Assembly (NCBI RefSeq): GCF_009729415.1 | Contig: NZ_MPKW01000012.1 | Location: 1 to 64,000 of the forward strand | DNA length: 64,000 bases | DNA from: Mycolicibacterium sp. CBMA 234 | GTDB taxonomy: Bacteria; Actinomycetota; Actinomycetes; Mycobacteriales; Mycobacteriaceae | Reading direction: 5' to 3' | Part shown: piece by piece, positions 52,001 through 63,005 of the stretch | Layout: each line of letters starts with the position of its first letter | How positions within the stretch are numbered: position 1 is the stretch's first letter | Notes under the pieces: model-generated | The model's database searches: none | What the model was told of the DNA's origin: nothing | The model's input: the letters and a program-made list of their open reading frames with translations, nothing else | Position numbers and translations under genes: made by a program

Positions 52001-53596
52001 CTAGCTGGCGGCTTCAGCCTGAGGGCTGGGGTTCGGCGAAGCCAAGGACAACGGACGCGCGAGCTGCGTCGGCGCGGACCGGCCGCGCAGCTCGACCGTC
52101 TCGCCGACGTCCCAGCACAGGGCCTCGGCGTCCACGGCACCGCTGACGGCGATGGCCGACGCCAGCACGTGGCCTTCTTCGAGCTTGGCCAGCTCGGTGA
52201 GGCGCGCGGCCTCGTTCACCGGGTCGCCGATGACCGTGTATTCAAAGCGGGCCAGTGCGCCGATGTGGCCGGCGATGGCCCGGCCCGCAGAGACCCCGAT
52301 GCCGAATTCCGTGGTGCCCAGCACCGTCACCAGCTCGTCGTGCAGCTCACGGGACGCAGCCAGGGCCGCGCCCGAGGCGTCCGGGTGCTCGATGGGGGCG
52401 CCGAAGATGGCCAGCGCCGCGTCGCCCTGGAACTTGTTCACGAAACCGCCGTGGCGGTTCACGGTGTCCACGATGATCCGGAAGAACTCGTTGAGGATCG
52501 ACACGACCTCGGCGGCGGGCCGGGTGGACGCCAGCTGCGTCGACCCGATCAAGTCGATGAACAGCACCGCCACATCGCGTTCCCGGCCGCCGAGTTCGGT
52601 ACCGCGCTCCAGGGCACGGCGGGCGACGTCCTCGCCGACGTAGCGGCCGAACAGGTCGCGCAACCGCTGCCGCTCGGACAGGTCGCGCACCATGTCGTTG
52701 AATCCGGCCTGCAACAGGCCCAGCTCGCTGGCGTCGTAAATCTGCATGTGTGCGTTGTAATTGCCGCGCTGGACCTCACCCAGGGCCCACCGCAGCTGGC
52801 GCAGCGGGTCCGCGATGGACATGGCGACCAGGATGTTGCCGGCCAGGCCGATGGCCAGGGCGGTGATGGCGAGCAGCAGGATGGGGGTGTTGAGCCGGTC
52901 GTTCTGGCTCACCAGGATGGAGTACTGACCGGCCAACCGGGCGACGATGATGGCCAGCAGCGGCACACCGGTGGACAGCACCCAGGTCAGCACCTGGCGC
53001 TGGATGACGCCGGGCGCCTTGAAGTTCTCGGGCACGCCGTCGCGCAGGGCGGCGACGGCGACGGGCCGCAGCACGCGCTCGGACTGCAGGTATCCGATGA
53101 TCGCGGTGGCAGTGGCCCCGAGCGCGCTGGCCACGGCCACGAAGGGTGCCGAGCGGCTGGCCACCGGCCAACTGGCGATGATGAACACCACCGAACCCAG
53201 GAACCAGTTTCCGGCGCTGATCAGGGTCCGGTAGTACGGCATCTTCAGCGCCCGGGTACGGGCCAGCTCAGTGAACGCGGGGTCGTCCGTGCCGCCGTGC
53301 AGGGTGTCGCGCCGTTGCCAGCGGATCACCGGGATCAGCAGCCGCAGACTCAGCCACGCCGCCACCACGAACGCGACGGACAGAACCGTCAGGAACACCG
53401 CTAGATTGACCGCCGGCAGGTCCTGTAGCTGGATTCGGTCTTCGGCGGGCAGACCGAATCGGAGGAAACCCAACACGAACAGCGCACCGATGATGTCGGC
53501 CTGTAACAAGCTGAGGGTGAAGACCGGCCACGGGGTGCGCGCCACCCAGCGGACGAACCCCCGGATTCGCCCGATGCGCTGTACATCGGTGGCCAC
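52001..53596 (-). CDS. Membrane adenylate cyclase with HAMP domain, Rv3645-like
   Basis: A 531-residue class III cyclase. Six transmembrane segments occupy residues about 15-250 (LLQADIIGALFVLGFLRF is in the first), then a HAMP linker (IADPLRQLRWALGEVQRGNYNAHM). The catalytic domain has VLFIDLIGSTQLAST (metal Asp), FQGDAALAIFGAP and the adenine-specific region VIGDPVNEAARL. It makes cAMP from ATP, feeding CRP. In M. tuberculosis Rv3645 is linked to cAMP and fatty-acid-dependent drug tolerance. It is divergent from the holB-like gene across 83 bases. Confidence 0.93.
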   Translation of the reverse strand: MATDVQRIGRIRGFVRWVARTPWPVFTLSLLQADIIGALFVLGFLRFGLPAEDRIQLQDLPAVNLAVFLTVLSVAFVVAAWLSLRLLIPVIRWQRRDTLHGGTDDPAFTELARTRALKMPYYRTLISAGNWFLGSVVFIIASWPVASRSAPFVAVASALGATATAIIGYLQSERVLRPVAVAALRDGVPENFKAPGVIQRQVLTWVLSTGVPLLAIIVARLAGQYSILVSQNDRLNTPILLLAITALAIGLAGNILVAMSIADPLRQLRWALGEVQRGNYNAHMQIYDASELGLLQAGFNDMVRDLSERQRLRDLFGRYVGEDVARRALERGTELGGRERDVAVLFIDLIGSTQLASTRPAAEVVSILNEFFRIIVDTVNRHGGFVNKFQGDAALAIFGAPIEHPDASGAALAASRELHDELVTVLGTTEFGIGVSAGRAIAGHIGALARFEYTVIGDPVNEAARLTELAKLEEGHVLASAIAVSGAVDAEALCWDVGETVELRGRSAPTQLARPLSLASPNPSPQAEAAS

Positions 53597-53679
53597 CAGG
53601 TAACCGTATCCGGCCGGGGCGACCGATATCGCCGCTGCGCGCAGGTTTGTGTCGTGGACGACGGTTACTGTGGGGCCCG

Positions 53680-54912
53680 ATGAGCGGAGTTTTCTCGCGT
53701 TTGGTCGGCCAGGATGCCGTGGAAGCCGAGTTGGTGGCCGCAGCGCGGGCCGCCAGGGGTGATTCGGCTCACAGTGGCGTCACTACCGGCAGCATGACGC
53801 ATGCCTGGTTGATTACCGGTCCTCCCGGTTCGGGTCGGTCCATTGCGGCCGTGTGCTTTGCTGCGGCCCTGCAGTGCACCGCGGAGGCCGCTGACGGTGG
53901 CCCGGGGTGCGGCGCCTGCCGGGCCTGTACGACGACCATGGCCGGCACTCACGCCGATGTCCGGCGCGTCATTCCGGAGGGCTTGTCCATCGGTGTCGAC
54001 GAGATGCGGGCCATTGTTCAGACGGCGTCGCGGCGGCCGGGCACCGGGCGTTGGCAGATCGTGGTGGTCGAGGACGCCGACCGGCTCACCGAGGGCGCGG
54101 CCAACGCGCTGCTGAAGGTCGTGGAGGAGCCGCCGCCGTCGACGGTGTTCCTGCTGTGCGCGCCGTCCGTGGACCCCGAAGACATTGCAGTGACGCTGCG
54201 GTCGCGGTGCCGGCACGTCGCGTTGACCACGCCGCGGGTCGACGCCATCGCGCAGGTGCTGATGGACAACGACGGCCTGCCCGAGGCCGACGCCCGTTGG
54301 GCAGCCTCGGTCAGTGGGGGACACGTCGGGCGAGCTCGTCGGCTCGCTACAGATGAGCAAGCCCGGTCGCGACGCGAGCGGGCCCTGGGCCTCGCTCGGG
54401 ATGCCGCGACGCCGACGCGGGCGTATGGGGCCGTCGAAGAGCTTGTGGCGGCCGCAGAGGCCGAAGCGGTGGCGCTGACGGCCGGCCGCAACGAGGCCGA
54501 GACCGAGGAGCTCAAGACGGCGCTGGGCGCCGGTGGCACGGGCAAGGGCGCTGCGGGTGCGCTGCGGGGCGCTGCAGGCGCACTGAAGGACCTGGAGAAG
54601 CGGCAGAAATCGCGGCAGACCCGGGCGTCGCGCGACGCGCTGGACCGCGCATTGATCGACCTGGCCACCTACTTCCGGGACGCGTTGCTGGTGTCGTCTG
54701 GGGCGTCAGGCGCGGCCGCGGCCAACCATCCGGACATGTCCGAAAAGGCCGCCGCGATGGCTGCGCACGTGCCCGCCGACCGACTGCTGCGCTGCATCGA
54801 GGCGGTGCTGGAATGCCGCGAGGCACTGGCGATCAACGTCAAGCCGAAGTTCGCGGTAGACGCCATGGTGGCCACCATGGGACAGGCCCTGCGGGCCGGA
54901 CAACGGAACTGA
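53680..54912 (+). CDS. holB: DNA polymerase III subunit delta' (HolB-like), Rv3644c-like
   Basis: A 410-residue clamp-loader subunit. The P-loop is WLITGPPGSGRSIAA (Ser/Arg replacing the usual GKS lysine as in delta' proteins), with a zinc-binding cysteine cluster CGACRAC-type at GPGCGACRACTT. VVEDADRLTEGAANALLKVVEEPP is the Walker B/sensor region, and LRSRCRHVAL carries the SRC motif. The C-terminal helices (DRALIDLATYFRDALL) fit the collar. ATG 53680 is used. tRNA-Thr follows. Confidence 0.92.
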   Translation: MSGVFSRLVGQDAVEAELVAAARAARGDSAHSGVTTGSMTHAWLITGPPGSGRSIAAVCFAAALQCTAEAADGGPGCGACRACTTTMAGTHADVRRVIPEGLSIGVDEMRAIVQTASRRPGTGRWQIVVVEDADRLTEGAANALLKVVEEPPPSTVFLLCAPSVDPEDIAVTLRSRCRHVALTTPRVDAIAQVLMDNDGLPEADARWAASVSGGHVGRARRLATDEQARSRRERALGLARDAATPTRAYGAVEELVAAAEAEAVALTAGRNEAETEELKTALGAGGTGKGAAGALRGAAGALKDLEKRQKSRQTRASRDALDRALIDLATYFRDALLVSSGASGAAAANHPDMSEKAAAMAAHVPADRLLRCIEAVLECREALAINVKPKFAVDAMVATMGQALRAGQRN

Positions 54913-54969
54913 CTTTGGCGGCTCGGGACCTGTCCCGTAGACTCGTCCCGCCCCGCCTCGGTGGGGCGT

Positions 54970-55042
54970 GCCACCCTAGCTCAGTCGGTAGAGCAATTCA
55001 CTCGTAATGAATAGGTCAGGGGTTCGATTCCCCTGGGTGGCT
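54970..55042 (+). tRNA. tRNA-Thr (anticodon CGT)
   Basis: A full cloverleaf: acceptor GCCACCC/GGGTGGC, D-arm GCTC/GAGC, anticodon stem ATTCA/TGAAT with loop CTCGTAA, and T-arm AGGGG/CCCCT around TTCGATT. The anticodon CGT reads threonine ACG. Discriminator T at 55042 is followed by an encoded CCA at 55043-55045. Confidence 0.96.
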
Positions 55043-55563
55043 CCACAACTTTCGTTGACTTTGCGTCTACGCACACCTTCACTCGGACTTGGTTTGCGTA
55101 GACGCAATCTCAACGCCCCGCCTCCGTCGAGTGGTGATGATGAGCTTCCCGATGGCTATTGCGCCGACGACCAGAAGGCCAGGTAGCAGGAGCCAGATGC
55201 CAAAGGCGATCGTGCCGCCGGCGTCGTCGTGCTCAAGCGCCCGCATAGCGTCGATATCGCGCACCATGATTCGGTCTTGCGCTTGTTGCAGATCCGGTGG
55301 AAGTACAAGCGGCGCGAGTGGTGCGCCTGCGCGGGACCAGGATTCGTAGCGGCGGTGCTTGAGCCGGATGGTCGCGCATGAGTCGCCGGGGCTCATCGCC
55401 ACGCCATTGCAGGTGACGGTGGTGTTGGCGAGGCCTCGAATGCCCTCGACGAATTCGTAACTGCCCAGCACCGCCATCGCGATGATTATTGCGAGGCCAA
55501 ACAGTTGTCGCACGCGGCCGGGTTTGCGGCGCCCTGTGGGCTCCTCTGATGGACTCAGACTGC

Positions 55564-58299
<2,736 letters not shown>

Positions 58300-58321
58300 C
58301 CTGCGAATATGCAGAAAAAGA

Positions 58322-58356
58322 TTGTGAGTACTCACTTTCTGTTTTAGTCTCACGTC
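58322..58356 (+). promoter_or_regulatory. Leaderless promoter with palindromic operator
   Basis: TTGTGA (58322-58327) and TAGTCT (58345-58350) are a -35/-10 pair with a 17-base spacer, and the ATG of the amidohydrolase gene begins 7 bases after the -10, so the mRNA is probably leaderless. GTGAGTACTCAC (58324-58335), a perfect palindrome, overlaps the -35 and is a candidate operator of the TetR protein encoded downstream. Confidence 0.65.
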
Positions 58357-60141
58357 ATGACCTACGACGTGATCGTCTCTGGCGGCTTGTGGTTCGACGG
58401 CACTGGCCGCATGCCGCAACGGCGCAATCTGGGTATCCGCGACGGTGTTGTCGCGACCGTGTCCGCACAGCCGCTCGATGAGACGGGCTGCCCCGACGTC
58501 ATCGACGCCGGTGGCAAGTGGGTGACGCCGGGCTTCATCGACGTGCACACCCACTACGACGCCGAGGTGCTGCTCGATCCGGGCCTGCGTGAGTCGGTCC
58601 GCCATGGCGTGACGACCGTGCTGCTGGGCATGTGTTCGCTATCGACGGTCTATGCCGAGAACGACGACGCCGCCGACCTGTTCAGCCGCGTCGAGGCGGT
58701 GCCGCGCCAGTTCGTCGTCGGTGCGCTCGAGCAGAACCGGAACTGGTCCGGCCCGGCCGACTACGTGAAAACGCTCGAGGCGCTGCCGCTCGGCCCCAAC
58801 GTCAGCTCGCTGCTGGGCCACTCGGACCTGCGCACCTCGGTGCTGGGCCTGGACCGCGCGACCACCCCGAACGTCACCCCGACCAACGCCGAGCTGGAGA
58901 AGATGGCGGAGCGGCTCGAGGCGGCCCTGGACGCCGGCATGCTCGGCATGTCCGGCATGGACGCGGCGATCGACAAGCTCGACGGCGACCGCTTCCGGTC
59001 CCGCGCGCTGCCGTCGACCTTCGCCACCTGGCGTGAGCGTCGCCGCCTGATCAAGGTGCTGCGCAAGCGCGGCCGCATCCTGCAGAGCGCGCCGAACGTC
59101 GCCAAACTCCAAGAGGCACTGAACTTCTTCCTCGAGAGCAGCGGCTGGTTCGGCCGTCGTCCCGGCGTGCGGATGAGCCTGCTGGTGTCGGCCGACGCCA
59201 AGTCGTCGCCCGCTGCGGTCTACGTGCTGGGCCCGGTGACCCGGTTGGCCAACAAGGTCCTCAACTCGAAGGTCCGCTTCCAGCATCTGCCGGTTCCGTT
59301 CGAATTGTATTCGGACGGAATCGATCTCCCGGTTTTCGAGGAGTTCGGTGCGGGCACCGCGGCGCTGCACTTGAAGGATCAGCTGGAGCGCAACAAGCTG
59401 ATGGCCGACCCCGAGTACCGGCGCCGGTTCCGTAAGTCGTTCGACAAGCGCGTCCTGGGCCCGACCCTGTGGCACCGCGACTTCCACGACTCGACCATCG
59501 TCGAGTGCCCGGATAAGTCGTTGGTGGGCAAGAGCTTTGGCCAGATCGCCGACGAACGCGGCAGTCACCCGCTCGACGCCTTCCTCGACATCCTGGTCGA
59601 GCACGGTGAGCGCAACACGCGCTGGACCACCATCGTCGCCAACCACCGGCCCAAGCAGCTCGACAAGCTGGCCAAGGAACCGTCGGTGCACATGGGCTTC
59701 TCGGATGCCGGTGCGCACCTTCGCAATATGGCGTTCTACAACTACGCGCTGCGGATGCTGCGACGGGTGAATGACGCCGACAAGAGCGGCCAGCCGTTCA
59801 TGACCACCGAGCACGCCGTGCACCGGTTGACGGGCGAGGTGGCCGACTGGTTCGGCCTGGAGGCCGGCACCCTGCGGCAAGGCGAGCGCGCCGACTTCGT
59901 GGTGATCGACCCGGCCGGGCTGAACGCCGAATTGGAGGCGTACCACGAGAATTCGGTGGAGTTCTACGGCGGGCTGAGCCGCATGGTGAACCGCAGCGAC
60001 GCCGCCGTGGTGGCGACGGGTGTGGGTGGCCAGGTGGTCTTCCGGGACGGCGAGTTCGTCGAGGGCTACGGTGAGACCGTGAAGTCCGGCCATTACCTGC
60101 CGGCCCGCGGGGCGAAACTACCGGTGGCGCAAGCGGTCTGA
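58357..60141 (+). CDS. Amidohydrolase family protein (N-acyl-D-amino-acid deacylase-like)
   Basis: A 594-residue amidohydrolase. The metal motif HTHYDAEVLLDP is near residue 66, with upstream GGKWVTPGFIDV. FSDAGAHLRN near residue 447 supplies the late catalytic Asp, and EHAVHRLTGEVADWFGLEAGTLRQGERADFVVID is the usual C-terminal strand. This matches the D-aminoacylase/DAA-like group, which hydrolyses N-acyl amino acids or related amides; the actual substrate is unknown. It is followed after 1 base by a TetR gene on the same transcript. Confidence 0.9.
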   Translation: MTYDVIVSGGLWFDGTGRMPQRRNLGIRDGVVATVSAQPLDETGCPDVIDAGGKWVTPGFIDVHTHYDAEVLLDPGLRESVRHGVTTVLLGMCSLSTVYAENDDAADLFSRVEAVPRQFVVGALEQNRNWSGPADYVKTLEALPLGPNVSSLLGHSDLRTSVLGLDRATTPNVTPTNAELEKMAERLEAALDAGMLGMSGMDAAIDKLDGDRFRSRALPSTFATWRERRRLIKVLRKRGRILQSAPNVAKLQEALNFFLESSGWFGRRPGVRMSLLVSADAKSSPAAVYVLGPVTRLANKVLNSKVRFQHLPVPFELYSDGIDLPVFEEFGAGTAALHLKDQLERNKLMADPEYRRRFRKSFDKRVLGPTLWHRDFHDSTIVECPDKSLVGKSFGQIADERGSHPLDAFLDILVEHGERNTRWTTIVANHRPKQLDKLAKEPSVHMGFSDAGAHLRNMAFYNYALRMLRRVNDADKSGQPFMTTEHAVHRLTGEVADWFGLEAGTLRQGERADFVVIDPAGLNAELEAYHENSVEFYGGLSRMVNRSDAAVVATGVGGQVVFRDGEFVEGYGETVKSGHYLPARGAKLPVAQAV

Positions 60142-60142
60142 G

Positions 60143-60739
60143 ATGGCCAGAACCCAACAGCAACGCAGAGAAGAGACGCGGGCTCGGCTCCTCGACGCCG
60201 CGATCGAGACCATCGTCGAGGTCGGCTACGCCCGCGCCTCGGCGGCGGTGATCGCGCGTCGGGCCGAGGTCTCCGACGGCGCGCTGTTCAAGCATTTCAG
60301 CACCATGGGTGACTTCATGGCGGCCACCGCACTGGAAGTCATGCGCCGTCAGCTGGAGCAGTTCAGCAAGCAGGTTGCCGAGATCCCGTCGGATACACCG
60401 GCTCTGGAAGGGGCGTTGACCGCACTGAGAGATATCAGCGGCAACGCCACCAACGCGGTGATGTACGAGCTGATGGTCGCGGCGCGCACCGATGAGAAGC
60501 TGCGGTCGACGCTGCAGGGCGCACTCGCCGAGTACGGCCGCAACATCTACGAGACCGCGCAGGAGATGCCCGGCGCGGACCAGCTACCGCCCGAGCTCCT
60601 GATGCTGGTGGTCGCGGTCATGGTCAACACGTTCGACGGCGCGGCGCTGGTGCGCGCCGTCCTACCGCAGCCCGACCTCGAAGAGGGACGCATTCAGCTG
60701 CTGATGGCGATGCTGGGCGGCCTGGGCGCTCAGACCTGA
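60143..60739 (+). CDS. TetR-family transcriptional regulator
   Basis: A 198-residue regulator with HTH RARLLDAAIETIVEVGYARASAAVIARRAEVSDGALFKHFSTMGDF (residues about 11-56) and a helical C-terminal domain (TNAVMYELMVAARTDEKLRSTLQGAL). ATG 60143 begins 1 base after the amidohydrolase stop, so they are co-transcribed and probably translationally coupled. It may autoregulate through the palindrome at 58324. Ligand unknown. Confidence 0.88.
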   Translation: MARTQQQRREETRARLLDAAIETIVEVGYARASAAVIARRAEVSDGALFKHFSTMGDFMAATALEVMRRQLEQFSKQVAEIPSDTPALEGALTALRDISGNATNAVMYELMVAARTDEKLRSTLQGALAEYGRNIYETAQEMPGADQLPPELLMLVVAVMVNTFDGAALVRAVLPQPDLEEGRIQLLMAMLGGLGAQT

Positions 60740-61086
60740 CGGACGTCGTCCTCCGGCGGCACCCGGGCACCTTCCAGCGCCACCGCGCGGGCCAGCTGGG
60801 CATAGCGCAGTTCCAGGTCCTTGAACCGCATGTAGGCGCTGATCGTCGTGAACAGGAACGCGATGACCAGCGCGTACAGCAGCAGGTCGGCGCCGCGCCC
60901 GATGCCGAGCCAATGCGCGATCACCGTGGTGTCATTGGGCCGCACGATCGCGTAGATGGCGCCGACCACGAACAACACGTAGCCGACCTTCACCCAGGCC
61001 CGGGACTGTGCGTTGCGCCGCGAGCGGAACAGATACACCAGCAGCAGGACGACCGAGCCGATCAGTAGTGCCTTGGTCCAGATCAT
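60730..61086 (-). CDS. DUF2304 membrane protein, Rv3632-like
   Basis: A 118-residue protein with three hydrophobic segments (LLIGSVVLLLVYLF, VGYVLFVVGAIYAIV, LLLYALVIAFLFTTISAYM) and a coiled C-terminal tail (KDLELRYAQLARAVALEGARV). DUF2304 proteins often accompany GT2 polyprenyl glycosyltransferases; in M. tuberculosis Rv3632 assists PpgS. It overlaps ppgS by 4 bases (ATGA) and is convergent with tetR by 10 bases. Confidence 0.87.
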   Translation of the reverse strand: MIWTKALLIGSVVLLLVYLFRSRRNAQSRAWVKVGYVLFVVGAIYAIVRPNDTTVIAHWLGIGRGADLLLYALVIAFLFTTISAYMRFKDLELRYAQLARAVALEGARVPPEDDVRQV

Positions 61087-61775
61087 CGGCGCAACCTTCC
61101 GCGCAGCAGTCCGTCAACGATGATGTTGACCCCGTTGACCAGCGGCTGGCCCTTCGACATCGAATAGTCGGTGTACAGAATCTGCACCGCCTGTTCGGCG
61201 ACGCGCCAGTGGTTCTCCACGATCAGCGTGACGAACTCGCTGGCGTGGCTCATGCCGTTCATGGTCAGGTGCAGTCCGTCGGCCACGGTCTTGTTGAACA
61301 CCCGCAGCCCGTTGTGCGCGTCGGTCAGGTGCAGCTTGCGGCTGGAACGACTGAGCTTGGCGACGATGGGCAGCAGTATCCGTTTGAGCATCGGCATGCG
61401 CTCGGGCGGCTGGTCGGCGAAGCGGGTGCCGATGACGATGTCCAGGTCGTCGGCCTGGAGCCGGTCGATCATGCGCACCACGTCCTTGACCCGGTGTTGG
61501 CCGTCGGCGTCGAACGTGGCGAAAACCTGTGCCCCGGGCCGGGATCGGGCGTACTCGACACCGGTCTGGATGGCCGCCCCCTGGCCGAGGTTCACCGGGT
61601 GCCGCACTACGTGCGCGCCGGCTGCGAAGGCGCGGTCGCCGGTGTCATCGCGGCCGCCGTCGTCGACGACAACCACATTGGGGAAGACGGCGCGAACGTC
61701 TGCGACGACGTCAGCGATGACGCTCGCCTCGTTATAGGCGGGGATGACGATCCAGACGTCGTGATAGGAGGACAT
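61083..61775 (-). CDS. ppgS: Polyprenyl-phospho-N-acetylgalactosamine synthase PpgS (GT2 family)
   Basis: A 230-residue GT2 glycosyltransferase. WIVIPAYNEASVIADVV opens the fold, VVVDDGGRDDTG holds the first acidic pair and FATFDADGQHRVKDV the DxD metal motif. Homologue Rv3631 transfers GalNAc to decaprenyl phosphate for the galactosamine substituent of arabinogalactan. No membrane segment is seen, consistent with need for the DUF2304 partner encoded next. Start ATG 61775 is plausible. Confidence 0.88.
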   Translation of the reverse strand: MSSYHDVWIVIPAYNEASVIADVVADVRAVFPNVVVVDDGGRDDTGDRAFAAGAHVVRHPVNLGQGAAIQTGVEYARSRPGAQVFATFDADGQHRVKDVVRMIDRLQADDLDIVIGTRFADQPPERMPMLKRILLPIVAKLSRSSRKLHLTDAHNGLRVFNKTVADGLHLTMNGMSHASEFVTLIVENHWRVAEQAVQILYTDYSMSKGQPLVNGVNIIVDGLLRGRLRR

Positions 61776-61796
61776 GTTGATGCCGAAAATACACGC

Positions 61797-63005
61797 TCAG
61801 CGGCGTCGGATCGCGATGAGCGCGGCGAGGTGGACGGCGATTCCGACCAGCGGTCCGCACATCAACGCCACGATGGTCCGCGTCTGGAGGTCCAGTGGCA
61901 GCAGCAGCAACAGGGTTGCGGCCAGGGTGGCGCTCACCCAGCCCACCGCGTAGGCCCGGTGCTGTGCGGCTGCCACCGTCGCGGCGCCGGTCAGGGTCAG
62001 GAATGCGATGGCGACGGCGCCGGCGGTCAGCCAGGCCAGTAGCGCGCCGTCTGCGGCGTACTGGGGCCCGAACAGCGTGCGTAGCAGCCACGGACCCAGG
62101 AGCCCTGCTGCCAGCACCGCCAGCGCCCCCAGGACGGCCAGGACCAGCGCCGGAGTGACCAGTGCGCGCAGCCGGCGGTTGTCGACGAAGTGGGCGATCA
62201 GGTTGCCCTGCATGGCGGTCAGCGGGACCAGCAGCGGTGCGCGGGTCAGCGTCACGGCCAGGATGATGACGCCGCCGGTGGCACCGAGGTCTCGCGAGGT
62301 GGCCTGCAGCAGTACCGGGAAGCCCATGACCAGGATGGCGCTGGCTCCGGCTGCGGCGATCGAATGTGCGGACCCCGATAGAAAAGTCCGTGCGGTGCCC
62401 GGGGTACGGATCGCGGCCGCGGCCCGGGCCACCGGCGAGGCCAGCAGCAGGATCAGCCAGGACATCGAGCCGGCCACGGTGGCCCATAGGAAGCCGTCCA
62501 GCCCCCAGCCCAGCACGAACGCCGCGACCGCGACCGCGACTCGGATGCCCGCGTCCGTCACCATCAACGTGCCGTACTGGGTCCAGCCGTCGGCGCCCGC
62601 CAGCGTGCCGAGCAGGGTGGCATGCAGACAGAAGCCGGCCAGGCCGACGCTCAGCAGCATCACGCTCAGCGGGGTGGATTCGACGAATACATGCCCGGCC
62701 CACAGCGGGGCGGTGGCGGCGATCAGCAGTCCCGAGGTGACGGCGACCAGCGCGGCCACCCGGATCGGCTGCAGGTGCGGCCCCGGCTGGGGCGCAGCGG
62801 CGCGGGCAAGGCGGACCTCCCGGGTCGCCTCCTGCAACAGCCCGTTCGCCGCGCCGGTGAACAACCCGAACGCGCCCCAGAAGACGCTGAACAGGGAGAA
62901 ACCGGCTGGGGCCAAATCCCGGGCAGCGAGATACAGGATCACGTAACCGCAGAGCGCGCTCAGTACCGTCGCGACTCCGACCCGGACGACGCCGCTGGGG
63001 TTCAC
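61797..63005 (-). CDS. Polysaccharide flippase-like membrane protein, Rv3630-like
   Basis: A 402-residue protein with about 12 hydrophobic segments (first: ATVLSALCGYVILYLAARDL; last: TRTIVALMCGPLVGIAVHLAALIAI). The pattern and FSVFWGAFGLFTGAANGLLQEATREVR recall Wzx/MOP-type oligosaccharide flippases, without a diagnostic motif. GTG 63005 overlaps the M1 peptidase stop (GTGA). It precedes ppgS on the same strand by 21 bases, so an envelope-sugar export role is a reasonable inference. Confidence 0.78.
   Translation of the reverse strand: MNPSGVVRVGVATVLSALCGYVILYLAARDLAPAGFSLFSVFWGAFGLFTGAANGLLQEATREVRLARAAAPQPGPHLQPIRVAALVAVTSGLLIAATAPLWAGHVFVESTPLSVMLLSVGLAGFCLHATLLGTLAGADGWTQYGTLMVTDAGIRVAVAVAAFVLGWGLDGFLWATVAGSMSWLILLLASPVARAAAAIRTPGTARTFLSGSAHSIAAAGASAILVMGFPVLLQATSRDLGATGGVIILAVTLTRAPLLVPLTAMQGNLIAHFVDNRRLRALVTPALVLAVLGALAVLAAGLLGPWLLRTLFGPQYAADGALLAWLTAGAVAIAFLTLTGAATVAAAQHRAYAVGWVSATLAATLLLLLPLDLQTRTIVALMCGPLVGIAVHLAALIAIRRR

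Noticed and set aside
58639..60093. 484-codon open frame opposite the amidohydrolase gene
   Set aside because: It lies entirely within a well-supported gene on the other strand, and the composition is typical of a shadow frame.
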